Source: CAIKOD01 sp035505975 | Lineage (GTDB): Archaea; Halobacteriota; Methanomicrobia; Methanomicrobiales; Methanospirillaceae | Reading direction: 5' to 3' | Assembly (NCBI GenBank): GCA_035505975.1 | Contig: DATJQJ010000018.1 | Coordinates: 1-23,208 of the forward strand | Length of the DNA: 23,208 nt | In this document: one piece after another, positions 7,136 to 14,282 of the stretch | How positions within the stretch are numbered: position 1 is the stretch's first letter | How the letters are laid out: every line of letters starts with the position of its first letter | Notes under the pieces: generated by a model | Told to the model about the DNA's origin: nothing | The model's input: the letters and a program-made list of their open reading frames with translations, nothing else | Databases searched by the model: none | Program-made: the position numbers and the translations under genes

Positions 7136-7179
7136 CTGCCCCCGGATCTCCTGTCGGACCTGTCATCGGGAAGGGGCAG
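7136..7179. repeat. GC-rich inverted repeat, possible structured RNA or operator
   Basis: CTGCCCC (7136-7142) pairs with GGGGCAG (7173-7179) around a 30-nt interior that holds two related strings, CCTGTCGG and CCTGTCATCGG. It is much richer in GC than the AT-rich DNA around it. The rest of the gene-free 6958-7283 stretch contains AT-rich promoter-like sequence and no credible ORF. Confidence 0.35.
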
Positions 7180-7252
7180 TGAGGGATCCCTGCAGCCTCA
7201 ATGTTTTTCCTGTTAATTCCTAATATTACGCCGCAATCCTGTACATATGAAA

Positions 7253-7261
7253 CTTTTAATA
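7253..7261 (+). promoter_or_regulatory. TATA box for the 7284 gene
   Basis: CTTTTAATA is centred about 27 nt before the ATG at 7284, and no ribosome site intervenes. That spacing implies a leaderless or near-leaderless transcript, which is common in archaea. Confidence 0.55.
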
Positions 7262-7283
7262 GCGTGCCGACCTCTCTAAGCCT

Positions 7284-7526
7284 ATGGATGTTCTGAACGT
7301 GAGGACATGGATTTTTTTTTATCTGATATGCTTTGTTGCACTGCTTTGGGCGGTATTTCTACTTGCCCAGGGTGTGATGCTCTGGATAGGCCTCACGCTG
7401 GTGATCATCGTTATCGGGTTCAATTTTATCCTTATCACGACCGAGCTGAAAAGTCACAAGACCAGGGAAAAGATGATGAAATCAATTTCTGCAGATCTCT
7501 CACGGGAGAATCAGGACAATAATTAG
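7284..7526 (+). CDS. Small two-helix membrane protein
   Basis: The 80-residue product has two hydrophobic segments (about residues 8-28 and 32-52), separated by a very short turn. A charged, probably cytoplasmic tail of about 28 residues follows (KSHKTREKMMKSIS). It resembles no family I can name. The ATG at 7284 is placed by the TATA box about 27 nt upstream. The stop TAG (7524-7526) is five bases before the next start, so the two genes form a transcription unit and the tail may bind the soluble neighbour. Confidence 0.65.
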   Translation: MDVLNVRTWIFFYLICFVALLWAVFLLAQGVMLWIGLTLVIIVIGFNFILITTELKSHKTREKMMKSISADLSRENQDNN

Positions 7527-7531
7527 GATGC

Positions 7532-8131
7532 GTGAGTATGGACCTGGAACGGGGATATCCTTCGGCAAGGACCTTTAACGATGAATTTCAAAAGCGATCG
7601 TCAGATTTGCGGTTAATGGTCAGCCACATGGAAGATCGGGCTGACCTTGCCCGGAGAATCGGTAGCGAAACGATCATACCTGAACATGCACGCGATTTGG
7701 CGATTAAGGCGTTATCCACCGAATTATCAGAAAATTTATCATTTTTTTCCCATTATCTCATTAATTTTATTAACCTCGGAATGCAGGGTCTTTGCCACGT
7801 GGATTTTGAGACTGAATTTGCATTCCTCGGCGACGGGATTGTACAGACCGACCGGTGCACCCTGTATATCGAGGAGGAACGCCTTGAAATACCCATAGAA
7901 ATCGGCACCCGGTACGTCCAGTCGGTTTTCGGGTCCCCTGACAAACAGAACCCGGCTTTTCTTGAAGAGTTCTATAAAGATAAAGAGGTCTATTACGACA
8001 GGGCACTTGGAGAAGTGTCCGGAAGGTGCGGACTGCGCATTACGGAAGAACTATTCCCCAATCATTGCATCCATGCAGTCCTGAAATTACCGGCCCAGAC
8101 TCTCATCGAAAACCGCAACTGCCTGCAATAA
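7532..8131 (+). CDS. Protein of unknown function, 199 residues
   Basis: I do not recognise this soluble protein. Its first half is charged and helical (DLRLMVSHMEDRADLARRIG at about residues 25-44). The second half is beta-rich, with IQTD-like and LYIEEERLEIPIEIG strings and several cysteines (CGLRITEELFPNHC near residues 166-179). It has no signal peptide or membrane helix. The start is GTG 7532 or ATG 7538; both are close to GGATG at 7526-7530. It directly follows the small membrane protein gene and probably shares its transcript. A hairpin with T-run follows the stop. Confidence 0.65.
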   Translation: MSMDLERGYPSARTFNDEFQKRSSDLRLMVSHMEDRADLARRIGSETIIPEHARDLAIKALSTELSENLSFFSHYLINFINLGMQGLCHVDFETEFAFLGDGIVQTDRCTLYIEEERLEIPIEIGTRYVQSVFGSPDKQNPAFLEEFYKDKEVYYDRALGEVSGRCGLRITEELFPNHCIHAVLKLPAQTLIENRNCLQ

Positions 8132-8145
8132 TATCATGAACGATT

Positions 8146-8162
8146 TGGATTTTTTTAATCCA
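8146..8162 (+). terminator. Hairpin/T-run terminator of the 7284-8131 unit
   Basis: TGGATT (8146-8151) and AATCCA (8157-8162) form a 6-bp stem around TTTTT, 15 nt after the stop codon. The T-run itself would end archaeal transcription. Confidence 0.5.
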
Positions 8163-8216
8163 GACAATCCTGTTCATGGCCGGTTACTGCATGTTTCAAA
8201 ACGGAAACGACCATTG

Positions 8217-8228
8217 AAAAAAAAGAAA
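8217..8228 (-). terminator. T-run at the end of cheR
   Basis: Minus-strand TTTCTTTTTTTT starts 2 nt after the cheR stop. With the element at 8146-8162 it forms a convergent terminator pair. Confidence 0.5.
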
Positions 8229-8230
8229 CC

Positions 8231-9022
8231 TCAGGCTTTAATAAAAATTTTCTGTAAAGGCCGGTAGGTCTTGAAAAGGTGTTCGACATCGCGGGGGAGA
8301 TATTCCGACATCCCCATGATATAGAAGCTGCCAGGCATAAGTCCCTCATGAAACACGCGTGTTAATGCAAGCTTCTGGCTTTCGTTGAAATATATGGTCA
8401 CGTTCCTGCACGTTATGAGATCGAGGGTCCTTGAAATGGGAACTCCTTTCATGAGGTCATGGTACTGGAACTGGACTTTTTCCTTGATATGGGGTTTAAT
8501 CTCATATTTTCCGTCTGGGCGGATATTGAAATATCTCCTGATCTGGCTCTCATTCATGTTCACAAGCGCTGCTTTGTCATAAACACCTTCCTTTGCCTTT
8601 TTTAAGATCTCGAGGTCGATATCGGTTGCCAGGATCTTCGCGTCCAGCATTTTGTTTACCAGGCCCAGCTCGTAGAGAATGATTGCCAGGGTATAGGGTT
8701 CCTCACCGGAAGAACACCCGGCACTCCAGATCCTGATTCTTTGTTTCTTTTTAAGAATTTCAGGGATAATGTCCCGCTTTACGGTTTCGAATATTTCGGG
8801 GTCGCGGAAAAATTTTGTAACATTGATGGTCAGGGCATTCCGGAGTTTTTCCTGCTCTTCGGGATTTGAAAGAATGAATTTCTTGTAGACACCGTAGTTC
8901 TGGATGCTCAGGGCATTCATGCGTGAAGCAAGGCGTCTCTTTATGTAATCTTCCTTGTAATTCGAACACTTTATATGCAGAAGATGCTCGATCGTATCCG
9001 TCAATGCGTGAAATTCATCCAA
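8231..9022 (-). CDS. cheR: Chemotaxis protein methyltransferase CheR
   Basis: CheR transfers a methyl group from S-adenosylmethionine to glutamates on chemoreceptors, setting adaptation. The 263-residue length is typical. The N-terminal helical domain spans about residues 1-75, with INVTKFFRDP at its end. The SAM-binding motif WSAGCSSGEEPYTLAI lies at residues 99-114, LATDID at 131-136, and the CheR signature CRNVTIYF at 205-212 (Thr where Leu or Met is more usual). The start is TTG at 9022, the only sensible start in frame; GGGAGG (9033-9038) lies about 10 nt upstream. It is on the same strand as PAS-CheW and the ParA-like gene, 319 nt downstream of them. No cheB, cheA or cheY is in the window. 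Confidence 0.95.
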   Translation of the reverse strand: MDEFHALTDTIEHLLHIKCSNYKEDYIKRRLASRMNALSIQNYGVYKKFILSNPEEQEKLRNALTINVTKFFRDPEIFETVKRDIIPEILKKKQRIRIWSAGCSSGEEPYTLAIILYELGLVNKMLDAKILATDIDLEILKKAKEGVYDKAALVNMNESQIRRYFNIRPDGKYEIKPHIKEKVQFQYHDLMKGVPISRTLDLITCRNVTIYFNESQKLALTRVFHEGLMPGSFYIMGMSEYLPRDVEHLFKTYRPLQKIFIKA

Positions 9023-9228
9023 TTTTTGAGTGCCTCCCTGCTTCCGGATTCCAGTTCACCATTAATCAGCATACAAATGCCTCAGACCGTAAGGATATGA
9101 ATGAGTTATATCTGCAACCCATTCCGATCGATCAAAAAACCAGCCATTCATCTCCAACGGCTACTTTTCAACAACTGACATGGTGCCACTCATGTAATAT
9201 TGTCGTCGATATCATAATATAATATTTC

Positions 9229-9309
9229 ATGAGGCTAATCCTTACTTTGATCACCATATCAGCTGTTGTTGGTTATTTCGCAGCAAATCTGATAATTCAG
9301 GCCCCGTAA
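9229..9309 (+). CDS. Possible 26-residue single-helix membrane micro-protein
   Basis: An ATG at 9229 opens a 26-codon ORF ending in TAA (9307-9309). The peptide is almost wholly hydrophobic (LILTLITISAVVGYFAANLI), with one Arg at position 2, so it would be a single membrane helix. It lies in the 9023-9341 gap between cheR and PAS-CheW, on the opposite strand. Upstream DNA is very AT-rich (ATAATATAATATTT, 9213-9227), too close to serve as its TATA box; TAATAT at 9195-9200 is better placed. There is no clear ribosome site. The rest of this gap holds no other credible gene. Chance cannot be excluded. Confidence 0.3.
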   Translation: MRLILTLITISAVVGYFAANLIIQAP

Positions 9310-9341
9310 CGAATAAAGCCGGGAAATATGGTTAAAAATCT

Positions 9342-10685
9342 CTAACGGGTTGAATTTTTCAACTGGGACAGCCCGTCGAGTACTTTGAGCATATCAACCC
9401 AGATAACGAGTTCTTTCCCCGCAGCCCCTTCTCCTTTCTTTTCACCTGCCTTCCCACCAATTTTAATAATTCCTTTGATATTCCCGCTCGATTGGGAGGA
9501 CAGGTTCTCTCCGAGTTGTTCCACATCACTTTCCTGGATTTGGATGACACTCTGGACATCGTCCACGATTACTCCGATATTCTGCCCCCCGGTAGCCTCG
9601 GCTGACAGGACAATAATTTTATTTCCTTTCCTGGATTCCCTTCCCTGGAGCCCGAGGACCGAATGGATATCAATGATGTTGGTTATTTCCCCCCGGAGGT
9701 TCATTATTCCTCTCAGATAGACCGGCGAGCAGGGGATCGGTGTAATCGGCATCATTTCGACAATCTCCCGTGCCAGGTTGATATCCAGTGCATATTTCTC
9801 TCCACCGAGACTGAATTCAACGACATCGAATGTCCTGATTTTTTCCGCCTCTTTGATCTCTTTTCTCTGTTTCACTTCTGCATTTCCATTTTTGGGAATA
9901 TCTTCAGCCGGGGCAGGGGATGGAGGAGAGGAGGGTCCCTCCCGGACGATCGCTGGCCTTATGCTGCCGGATTCCTGACTCTTTCGCCATTCCAGCAACT
10001 GGTTATTCAGTTCCTCGTTTCTGGTCTTTAATTTCTGCTCTTCCTTCTTTTCCTCGGTTTTGTCGAAGAAGAAACTTGCAATTCCGGAAATAGTCCCTGA
10101 ATCCGAGGCAAGGGGTATGCTGTACTGTTCGAAGATGTGCTTCCCTGACGGAAGATCCACGGTCATTTCTGAGACGCTGTGCCTCCTGAATTTCACCGCA
10201 TCCGACGGTCCTCCTCCGGTCTGTGATATGATATTTAAGTTGGAATACGACATCCCGGGGAGCGTTTCCATTGATATCCCGCTTACCCGGCTGAATGCTT
10301 CATTGGCTTCCAGGACGTTTAAATCATTATCGAGCACGAGAACAGGGATCGGATTTTTTTCGAGGATACTTTCCCTGATTTTTGAAAGCCGGGAAAATTC
10401 CTGTTTCTCCTCTTCCATTCTCTGGTTAAGTTCATTTACCGCTTTCACGAGCGGTTTCCACGAATCGAGAACTTCCCTCTCATTAATCCTTCCTGAATAA
10501 TCCCCCCTGATTCCCGAGGCGATTACTCCTTCGACCTGTCTGATTACATCCTTGTCGTTGCCGGACGGGTAGTTACCGGTTTCGGACCCGGTTTTACACG
10601 GGCCGCCCGTGAAAAGCACTTTTCTTCCAGGCTTTTCATGGATGAGATTTTCAGCCTTACACTCTCCTTGCTCTTCGCCAACCAT
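9342..10685 (-). CDS. HAMP-like/PAS sensor fused to CheW coupling domain
   Basis: CheW scaffolds couple chemoreceptors to the kinase CheA; this form adds its own sensor. The 447 residues from ATG 10685 read as follows: a variable N-terminus (1-45); a HAMP-like linker (about 50-95) with GDYSGRI and WKPLVKAVNELNQRM; a PAS domain (about 108-215) with NPIPVLVLDND and ANEAFSRVSG; a Pro-rich linker (about 235-270); and a CheW domain (about 285-435) with FSLGGEKYALDI, LRGIMNLRGEITNIIDI and IGVIVDDVQSV. No membrane helix is seen. ATG 10685 is preferred over GTG 10712 because GGGAGG stands 8 bases before it. The gap from the ParA-like stop is 17 nt, so the two are co-transcribed. Its PAS resembles the PAS of the receptor at 14283-16442. 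Confidence 0.88.
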   Translation of the reverse strand: MVGEEQGECKAENLIHEKPGRKVLFTGGPCKTGSETGNYPSGNDKDVIRQVEGVIASGIRGDYSGRINEREVLDSWKPLVKAVNELNQRMEEEKQEFSRLSKIRESILEKNPIPVLVLDNDLNVLEANEAFSRVSGISMETLPGMSYSNLNIISQTGGGPSDAVKFRRHSVSEMTVDLPSGKHIFEQYSIPLASDSGTISGIASFFFDKTEEKKEEQKLKTRNEELNNQLLEWRKSQESGSIRPAIVREGPSSPPSPAPAEDIPKNGNAEVKQRKEIKEAEKIRTFDVVEFSLGGEKYALDINLAREIVEMMPITPIPCSPVYLRGIMNLRGEITNIIDIHSVLGLQGRESRKGNKIIVLSAEATGGQNIGVIVDDVQSVIQIQESDVEQLGENLSSQSSGNIKGIIKIGGKAGEKKGEGAAGKELVIWVDMLKVLDGLSQLKNSTR

Positions 10686-10702
10686 CTTCCTCTCCTCCCG
10701 AT

Positions 10703-11548
10703 TTATTTCCACTTTTCCACAACTCCGGCTATCCGGGCATAGGCCGTTCCAGCCTCGGAGTCAGGTGCAAAATGTGATATTGGGGTCCCCTGCTGCTGAG
10801 CTTCGTATATTTCTCTGCTATAGGGAACGGTGTACACGAGGCTGAAGTATTTCCTGACCTCTTCCTCGAACTTCGCGACCTGTTCCAGATCCTCAACTTC
10901 GTATTCCCTGTTACGACCTGACAACCTTGAAAAAAATGCCCTGATCCCTGAATTTTTCCTTCCGCCATCTGACCTGTCCCACCGTGTCAGGATTGCCAGA
11001 TCGGGGAAAATACTGTCTCCCGTCGCTTCCCTGATATCTGAAAAAATTGTCATGAGGGTCCGCAGGCCGTTCAGGGCAAAAATCCCCCGGTCGAATGTGA
11101 TGATCCTGCGATCAGATGCGACAAGACCGTTCACCACGAACTGGCCCATGCTCGGAGGGGTATCGATCATGATGAAGTCGTACCGCTTTTTCATCGGTTT
11201 GAGTAATTCCCTGAGGATAGCGGTCCTGTTTTCAAGATTATACAGGAACGGTTCCGCACCTACCAGCTCGAGGCTTGACGGCGCGAGATCGATTCCCGAT
11301 CCGGTCGTCACGATGACTTTCTCTAATCCGACCTCAGGGTAGCCCGGAATACAACTCATGAAGACATCGTACATGGTACATTCAAGAGAAGCCGGATCCA
11401 CGCCAAGCCCCGCGGTCGCATTTGCCTGAGGATCGATATCGACCACCAGCACACTGAAGCCGCTCTTCACCAGGAATCCCGAAATATTCAGGCACGATGT
11501 GGTTTTTCCCGTACCTCCTTTATGGTGCGCAAATGTGATTATTGAAAT
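10703..11548 (-). CDS. ParA/MinD-family ATPase with apparent ATT start
   Basis: ParA/MinD ATPases position DNA, chemosensory clusters or other cargo by ATP-driven cycling on a surface. The first canonical in-frame start (GTG 11470) is too late: the same frame upstream encodes ITFAHHKGGTGKTTSCLN, the N-terminal strand and deviant Walker A motif with signature lysine, essential in this family. No ATG, GTG or TTG exists between that motif and the in-frame TGA at 11573-11575. ATT at 11546-11548 lies four bases after AGGGGTGA (11553-11560), the spacing seen before the receptor gene, so I place the start there (281 residues); ATA 11542 is an alternative. Other motifs are VVDIDPQAN (about residues 35-43) and FIMIDTPPS (Walker B, about 125-133). 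It is co-transcribed with PAS-CheW, suggesting a role in placing chemosensory clusters rather than plasmid partition; no parB lies nearby. Confidence 0.85.
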   Translation of the reverse strand: MSIITFAHHKGGTGKTTSCLNISGFLVKSGFSVLVVDIDPQANATAGLGVDPASLECTMYDVFMSCIPGYPEVGLEKVIVTTGSGIDLAPSSLELVGAEPFLYNLENRTAILRELLKPMKKRYDFIMIDTPPSMGQFVVNGLVASDRRIITFDRGIFALNGLRTLMTIFSDIREATGDSIFPDLAILTRWDRSDGGRKNSGIRAFFSRLSGRNREYEVEDLEQVAKFEEEVRKYFSLVYTVPYSREIYEAQQQGTPISHFAPDSEAGTAYARIAGVVEKWK

Positions 11549-11726
11549 ATCTTCACCCCTGATGAACCTATATCAGTCATGAGATTTGAAGATCACTGTT
11601 TATGTTTTTTATCGGAAATTGCAGGCCATTCAAGATCAATTAAGTCCACGTATTCGAAGTGCCGTTCCTGGTTTCGAGTAACCGTGAGTTGCAGTAATGC
11701 AAAAGATTTACCAGTTAATAGACTTG

Positions 11727-11753
11727 ATTATCCCTTGCCTTCAGCGGGATAAT
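11727..11753. repeat. Perfect 8-bp inverted repeat over a promoter-like site
   Basis: ATTATCCC (11727-11734) and GGGATAAT (11746-11753) are perfect inverted arms 11 nt apart. The right arm overlaps GATAATTTTA, a plausible TATA box about 45 nt before the ATG at 11799. It could be a repressor operator or, because TTTT follows, an attenuator hairpin. Confidence 0.45.
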
Positions 11754-11798
11754 TTTATCTGATCTTTGGTTCATCAAATTATAAGGAGCGAAAGAGAC

Positions 11799-11975
11799 AT
11801 GGATGACATAATTAGTTATACCGTCATAGGCGTCATCATGTTCGGCATCGGTATCGTCGGTGGGTATATTATCACCGGAAAATATTATTCCGGAAGATTC
11901 GTTAAGGTTGCAAAGGAATGCGAAGCCGCCGAAACGATCGTCCCCCTGATTGCCGAACTGGAGAGAGAGTCATGA
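11799..11975 (+). CDS. Single-helix mini membrane protein, copy 1
   Basis: The 58-residue product starts at ATG 11799, ten bases after AGGAG (11784-11788); an in-frame TTG at 11766 lacks such a site. One hydrophobic helix (about residues 7-28) is followed by a basic stretch KYYSGRFVKVAKEC, predicting a cytoplasmic C-terminus. The tail ends CEAAETIVPLIAELERES. The gene at 12043 has the same size, topology and tail pattern (C, four residues, T-I-x-P-L-x-x-E-L-E), so they are paralogues. It is divergent from the ParA-like gene and upstream of the kinase and receptor. I know no named family; a docking or regulatory role at the membrane is a guess. Confidence 0.7.
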   Translation: MDDIISYTVIGVIMFGIGIVGGYIITGKYYSGRFVKVAKECEAAETIVPLIAELERES

Positions 11976-12049
11976 CCCAGGGTAGTGAAAAAGATCCGGC
12001 TGATAAGAATCCAACACGGCTGGTTGCAGGAGACCAAAAACCATGGTAG
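11972..12049 (+). CDS. 25-codon ORF overlapping both mini membrane protein genes
   Basis: The ORF starts at ATG 11972, overlapping the stop of copy 1 as ATGA, and ends with TAG 12047-12049, overlapping the start of copy 2 as ATGGTAG. GGAG (11960-11963) lies eight bases before its ATG. The peptide is hydrophilic and charged, beginning MTQGSEKDPADKN. Its last codons contain the ribosome site of copy 2 (AGGAGA, 12028-12033). It may encode a small soluble protein or serve only as a translational relay holding the two paralogues at a fixed ratio. Chance is possible at this length, but the double overlap is suggestive. Confidence 0.35.
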   Translation: MTQGSEKDPADKNPTRLVAGDQKPW

Positions 12050-12225
12050 ATCCATTCAATTATTTCCTGATAAGCATCGTCACTCTGGGATTCGGCCTGT
12101 TGGTAAGTTTCCAGATTGCCCATATTTACTATATCAGGAGACTTACGCGACTCGCCCGCAGATGTATCGATACCGGGACGATCGCGCCGCTCCTTGTGGA
12201 GCTCGAAAAGATGCACCAGTTATGA
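12043..12225 (+). CDS. Single-helix mini membrane protein, copy 2
   Basis: The 60-residue product starts at ATG 12043, nine bases after AGGAGA (12028-12033). It has one hydrophobic helix (about residues 6-27), then a basic segment YYIRRLTRLARRC and a tail TIAPLLVELEKMHQL. The tail matches copy 1 in order and spacing (YY, basic residues, A-x-x-C, T-I-x-P-L-x-x-E-L-E). Helix sequences differ, so the tail is the conserved part. The gene ends at a hairpin with T-run. Confidence 0.7.
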   Translation: MVDPFNYFLISIVTLGFGLLVSFQIAHIYYIRRLTRLARRCIDTGTIAPLLVELEKMHQL

Positions 12226-12243
12226 CCAGTCACCAAACCGCTC

Positions 12244-12269
12244 ATGAATACTATTCATCATCTTTTTTT
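12244..12269 (+). terminator. Hairpin plus T-run terminator after mini membrane protein 2
   Basis: ATGAATA-C-TATTCAT (12244-12258) is a perfect palindrome, followed within a few bases by seven T (12263-12269), 19 nt after the stop. It should end the small-protein transcript, so the kinase gene further on needs its own promoter. The gene-free DNA to 12673 includes CTCCAT/ATGGAG arms near 12484-12508 but no credible separate gene. Confidence 0.6.
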
Positions 12270-12673
12270 CGATCTTTCAGGTTTTGTCAACTGATAGTCA
12301 TGGGAGTCTGCAACCACGGTGTGACTGCGACATGTTAACGGGATATCAAATACCTGTTCAACATCTCATGTTTTTAGGTTCTCCAATCGATTGGGGGGTA
12401 TCAGGAAACGGATCCCGGGCACTTTAAAACACCCGGTTTCGAATCAGCGGTATCATGCAGACCTGGCGTGCTCAGCCAGATCCCTCCATGGTACCATAAT
12501 CTATGGAGCGTGCCGCTATTCCAGAAAAAGGCCAGATGAATAATCCGTTCTCCCAGGGAATCCGGGAATTCACGACCCGGTATTTCCTCATGCCTGGTAA
12601 ACCTGAAAAAATTGATCGATCGGGAACTATCAATACAAAGAATGAAAACCTAGGATCGATACATGAGGTGAAA

Positions 12674-14167
12674 ATGACACAAGTCCGGTCCTCGGTACTG
12701 CTCATTGACGACGAACAGGACTTACTTGATTTGAGTAAGATATTCCTTGAAGAAGACAGGGCTGTAACAGTTACAACGGCAAGGTCGGCGGACGAAGCCC
12801 TTAGACTCCTTAAATCCAGGAAATTCGATGTAATCGTCTCAGATTATAGTATGCCCACTGGTATGAATAGTATCGAATTGTTAAAGACCCTTAAAAAAAG
12901 CGGGGATACTACCCCGTTTATCATTTTCACCGGTAAAAGCAGGGAGGAAGTGGCGATCGAGGCATTAAACAGCGGTGCTTCATTTTATCTCCAGAAAGGC
13001 GGCGATCCTGAGGTCCAGTTTACCGAATTAAGAAACATGGTCATCCAAATCAGTACGAGAAGGCAGGCCGAGCTGGCATTCCGGGAGAGTGAGGAACTGA
13101 ACCGTTTATTTATTGAACATGCACCGATGGTTATTTATAATACCTGTTATACCGACAACGAAATATTCCTGGTCGCAGTGAACCCTGAATTCCAGAAGCT
13201 CACAGGCTGGTCCCGGGGAGTCTGGATCGGTAAATCGATCCTGTCCCTCATACACCCATCGGATGTTCCATTATTCACCGGTATGAAACATACCGACCCC
13301 GCGAATACGGCGCCGCATAAATTTGAAGTCAGGATCATGAAATCCGATGGTGAATACATTACCGGTGAGTTCGTTACAACTCCTGTGATCAAACATGGCC
13401 GCATTACCGGTGAATTCGGCATCATCAGGGACGTTTCAGAGGAACGCAGAATTGCCGGATTGTTACTCGCCAGAGGACTTGAACTTGAAGAGAAGAATAA
13501 AGAACTTGAAGCGTTCTGTTATTCGGTTTCCCATGATCTCAGGGCTCCATTACGGATCATTGACGGCTATGTAAAAATTCTTCAGACCTCGCTTCAGGAG
13601 CCGGTTCCTCCGATTGCAGCCAACAGTCTTTCCCGGATCAAGGAATCGGGCATGAGGATGAACAGGATAATTGAGGATCTCCTCAAATTATCACGGGTAG
13701 GTCGGGCAGCCCTGACTATCGAGGTGGTGGACCTGAGTAAAATTGCCGGGGATGTTACCGAATCTCTTACCCGGTCCGACCCCGGGCGGGTCGTACATAT
13801 TACGATCAGGCCAGGGCTCATTGCACGTTGTGATCGGAACCTCATTACGATCGCGTTGGAAAACCTCTTCGATAATGCATGGAAATACACCGCTAAGCAG
13901 GAGGTTGCCGAGATTTGTTTTGATCGGGAACAAAAAGGACCGGGGCATGATTTTTTCGTCATAAGGGACAATGGAGCAGGTTTCGACAGCAGCCGGGCAG
14001 AGAACCTGTTCATGCCGTTCTGCCGGTATCACACAGAATCCGAGTTCCCCGGCATCGGAATCGGCCTGGCTACGACGAAAAAAATTATCCAGCGTCATGG
14101 CGGTGAAATTTTCGCCGAGAGCAAACCAGGACTGGGAACCTCTGTCTATTTTTCTCTTGGCAGCTGA
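12674..14167 (+). CDS. REC-PAS hybrid sensor histidine kinase
   Basis: This soluble two-component kinase has an N-terminal receiver that would be phosphorylated by another kinase. From ATG 12674 (497 residues) the order is: receiver about 5-125 with acidic pair Asp12/Asp13, phosphoacceptor Asp57 in DVIVSDYSMP and Lys108; PAS about 140-258 with LTGWS and a PAC-like end GIIRDVSEERR; dimerisation/phosphoacceptor region with His287 in SVSHDLRAPL; and an ATPase domain with ALENLFDNAWKYT (N box), DNGAGFD (G1) and GIGIGLATTKKI (G2). No membrane helix is present. The start is placed at GAGGTGA (12665-12671); the frame is open upstream to 12503 but that stretch has no domain. The output partner is unknown; the receptor gene follows 115 nt downstream. 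Confidence 0.9.
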   Translation: MTQVRSSVLLIDDEQDLLDLSKIFLEEDRAVTVTTARSADEALRLLKSRKFDVIVSDYSMPTGMNSIELLKTLKKSGDTTPFIIFTGKSREEVAIEALNSGASFYLQKGGDPEVQFTELRNMVIQISTRRQAELAFRESEELNRLFIEHAPMVIYNTCYTDNEIFLVAVNPEFQKLTGWSRGVWIGKSILSLIHPSDVPLFTGMKHTDPANTAPHKFEVRIMKSDGEYITGEFVTTPVIKHGRITGEFGIIRDVSEERRIAGLLLARGLELEEKNKELEAFCYSVSHDLRAPLRIIDGYVKILQTSLQEPVPPIAANSLSRIKESGMRMNRIIEDLLKLSRVGRAALTIEVVDLSKIAGDVTESLTRSDPGRVVHITIRPGLIARCDRNLITIALENLFDNAWKYTAKQEVAEICFDREQKGPGHDFFVIRDNGAGFDSSRAENLFMPFCRYHTESEFPGIGIGLATTKKIIQRHGGEIFAESKPGLGTSVYFSLGS

Positions 14168-14282
14168 CGTGAATTCCCGGAATTATGGGAAGAATAATCA
14201 ACTATGAAATAACCACAGCTTACGTATACAAAAATTGATGAATTGCTAACAGATTCATCCCATGAAAAGGGAAGGTGAAAAT

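Noticed and set aside
8923..9222. 99-codon plus-strand ORF
   Set aside because: It begins antisense inside cheR and has no family features or start signals.
10703..11548. ParA-like gene read as a plasmid or chromosome partition system
   Set aside because: There is no parB-like gene or iteron cluster next to it, and it shares a transcript with PAS-CheW.
12503..12673. 57-codon upstream extension of the histidine kinase
   Set aside because: It has no domain, and a good ribosome site lies before ATG 12674 where the receiver begins.
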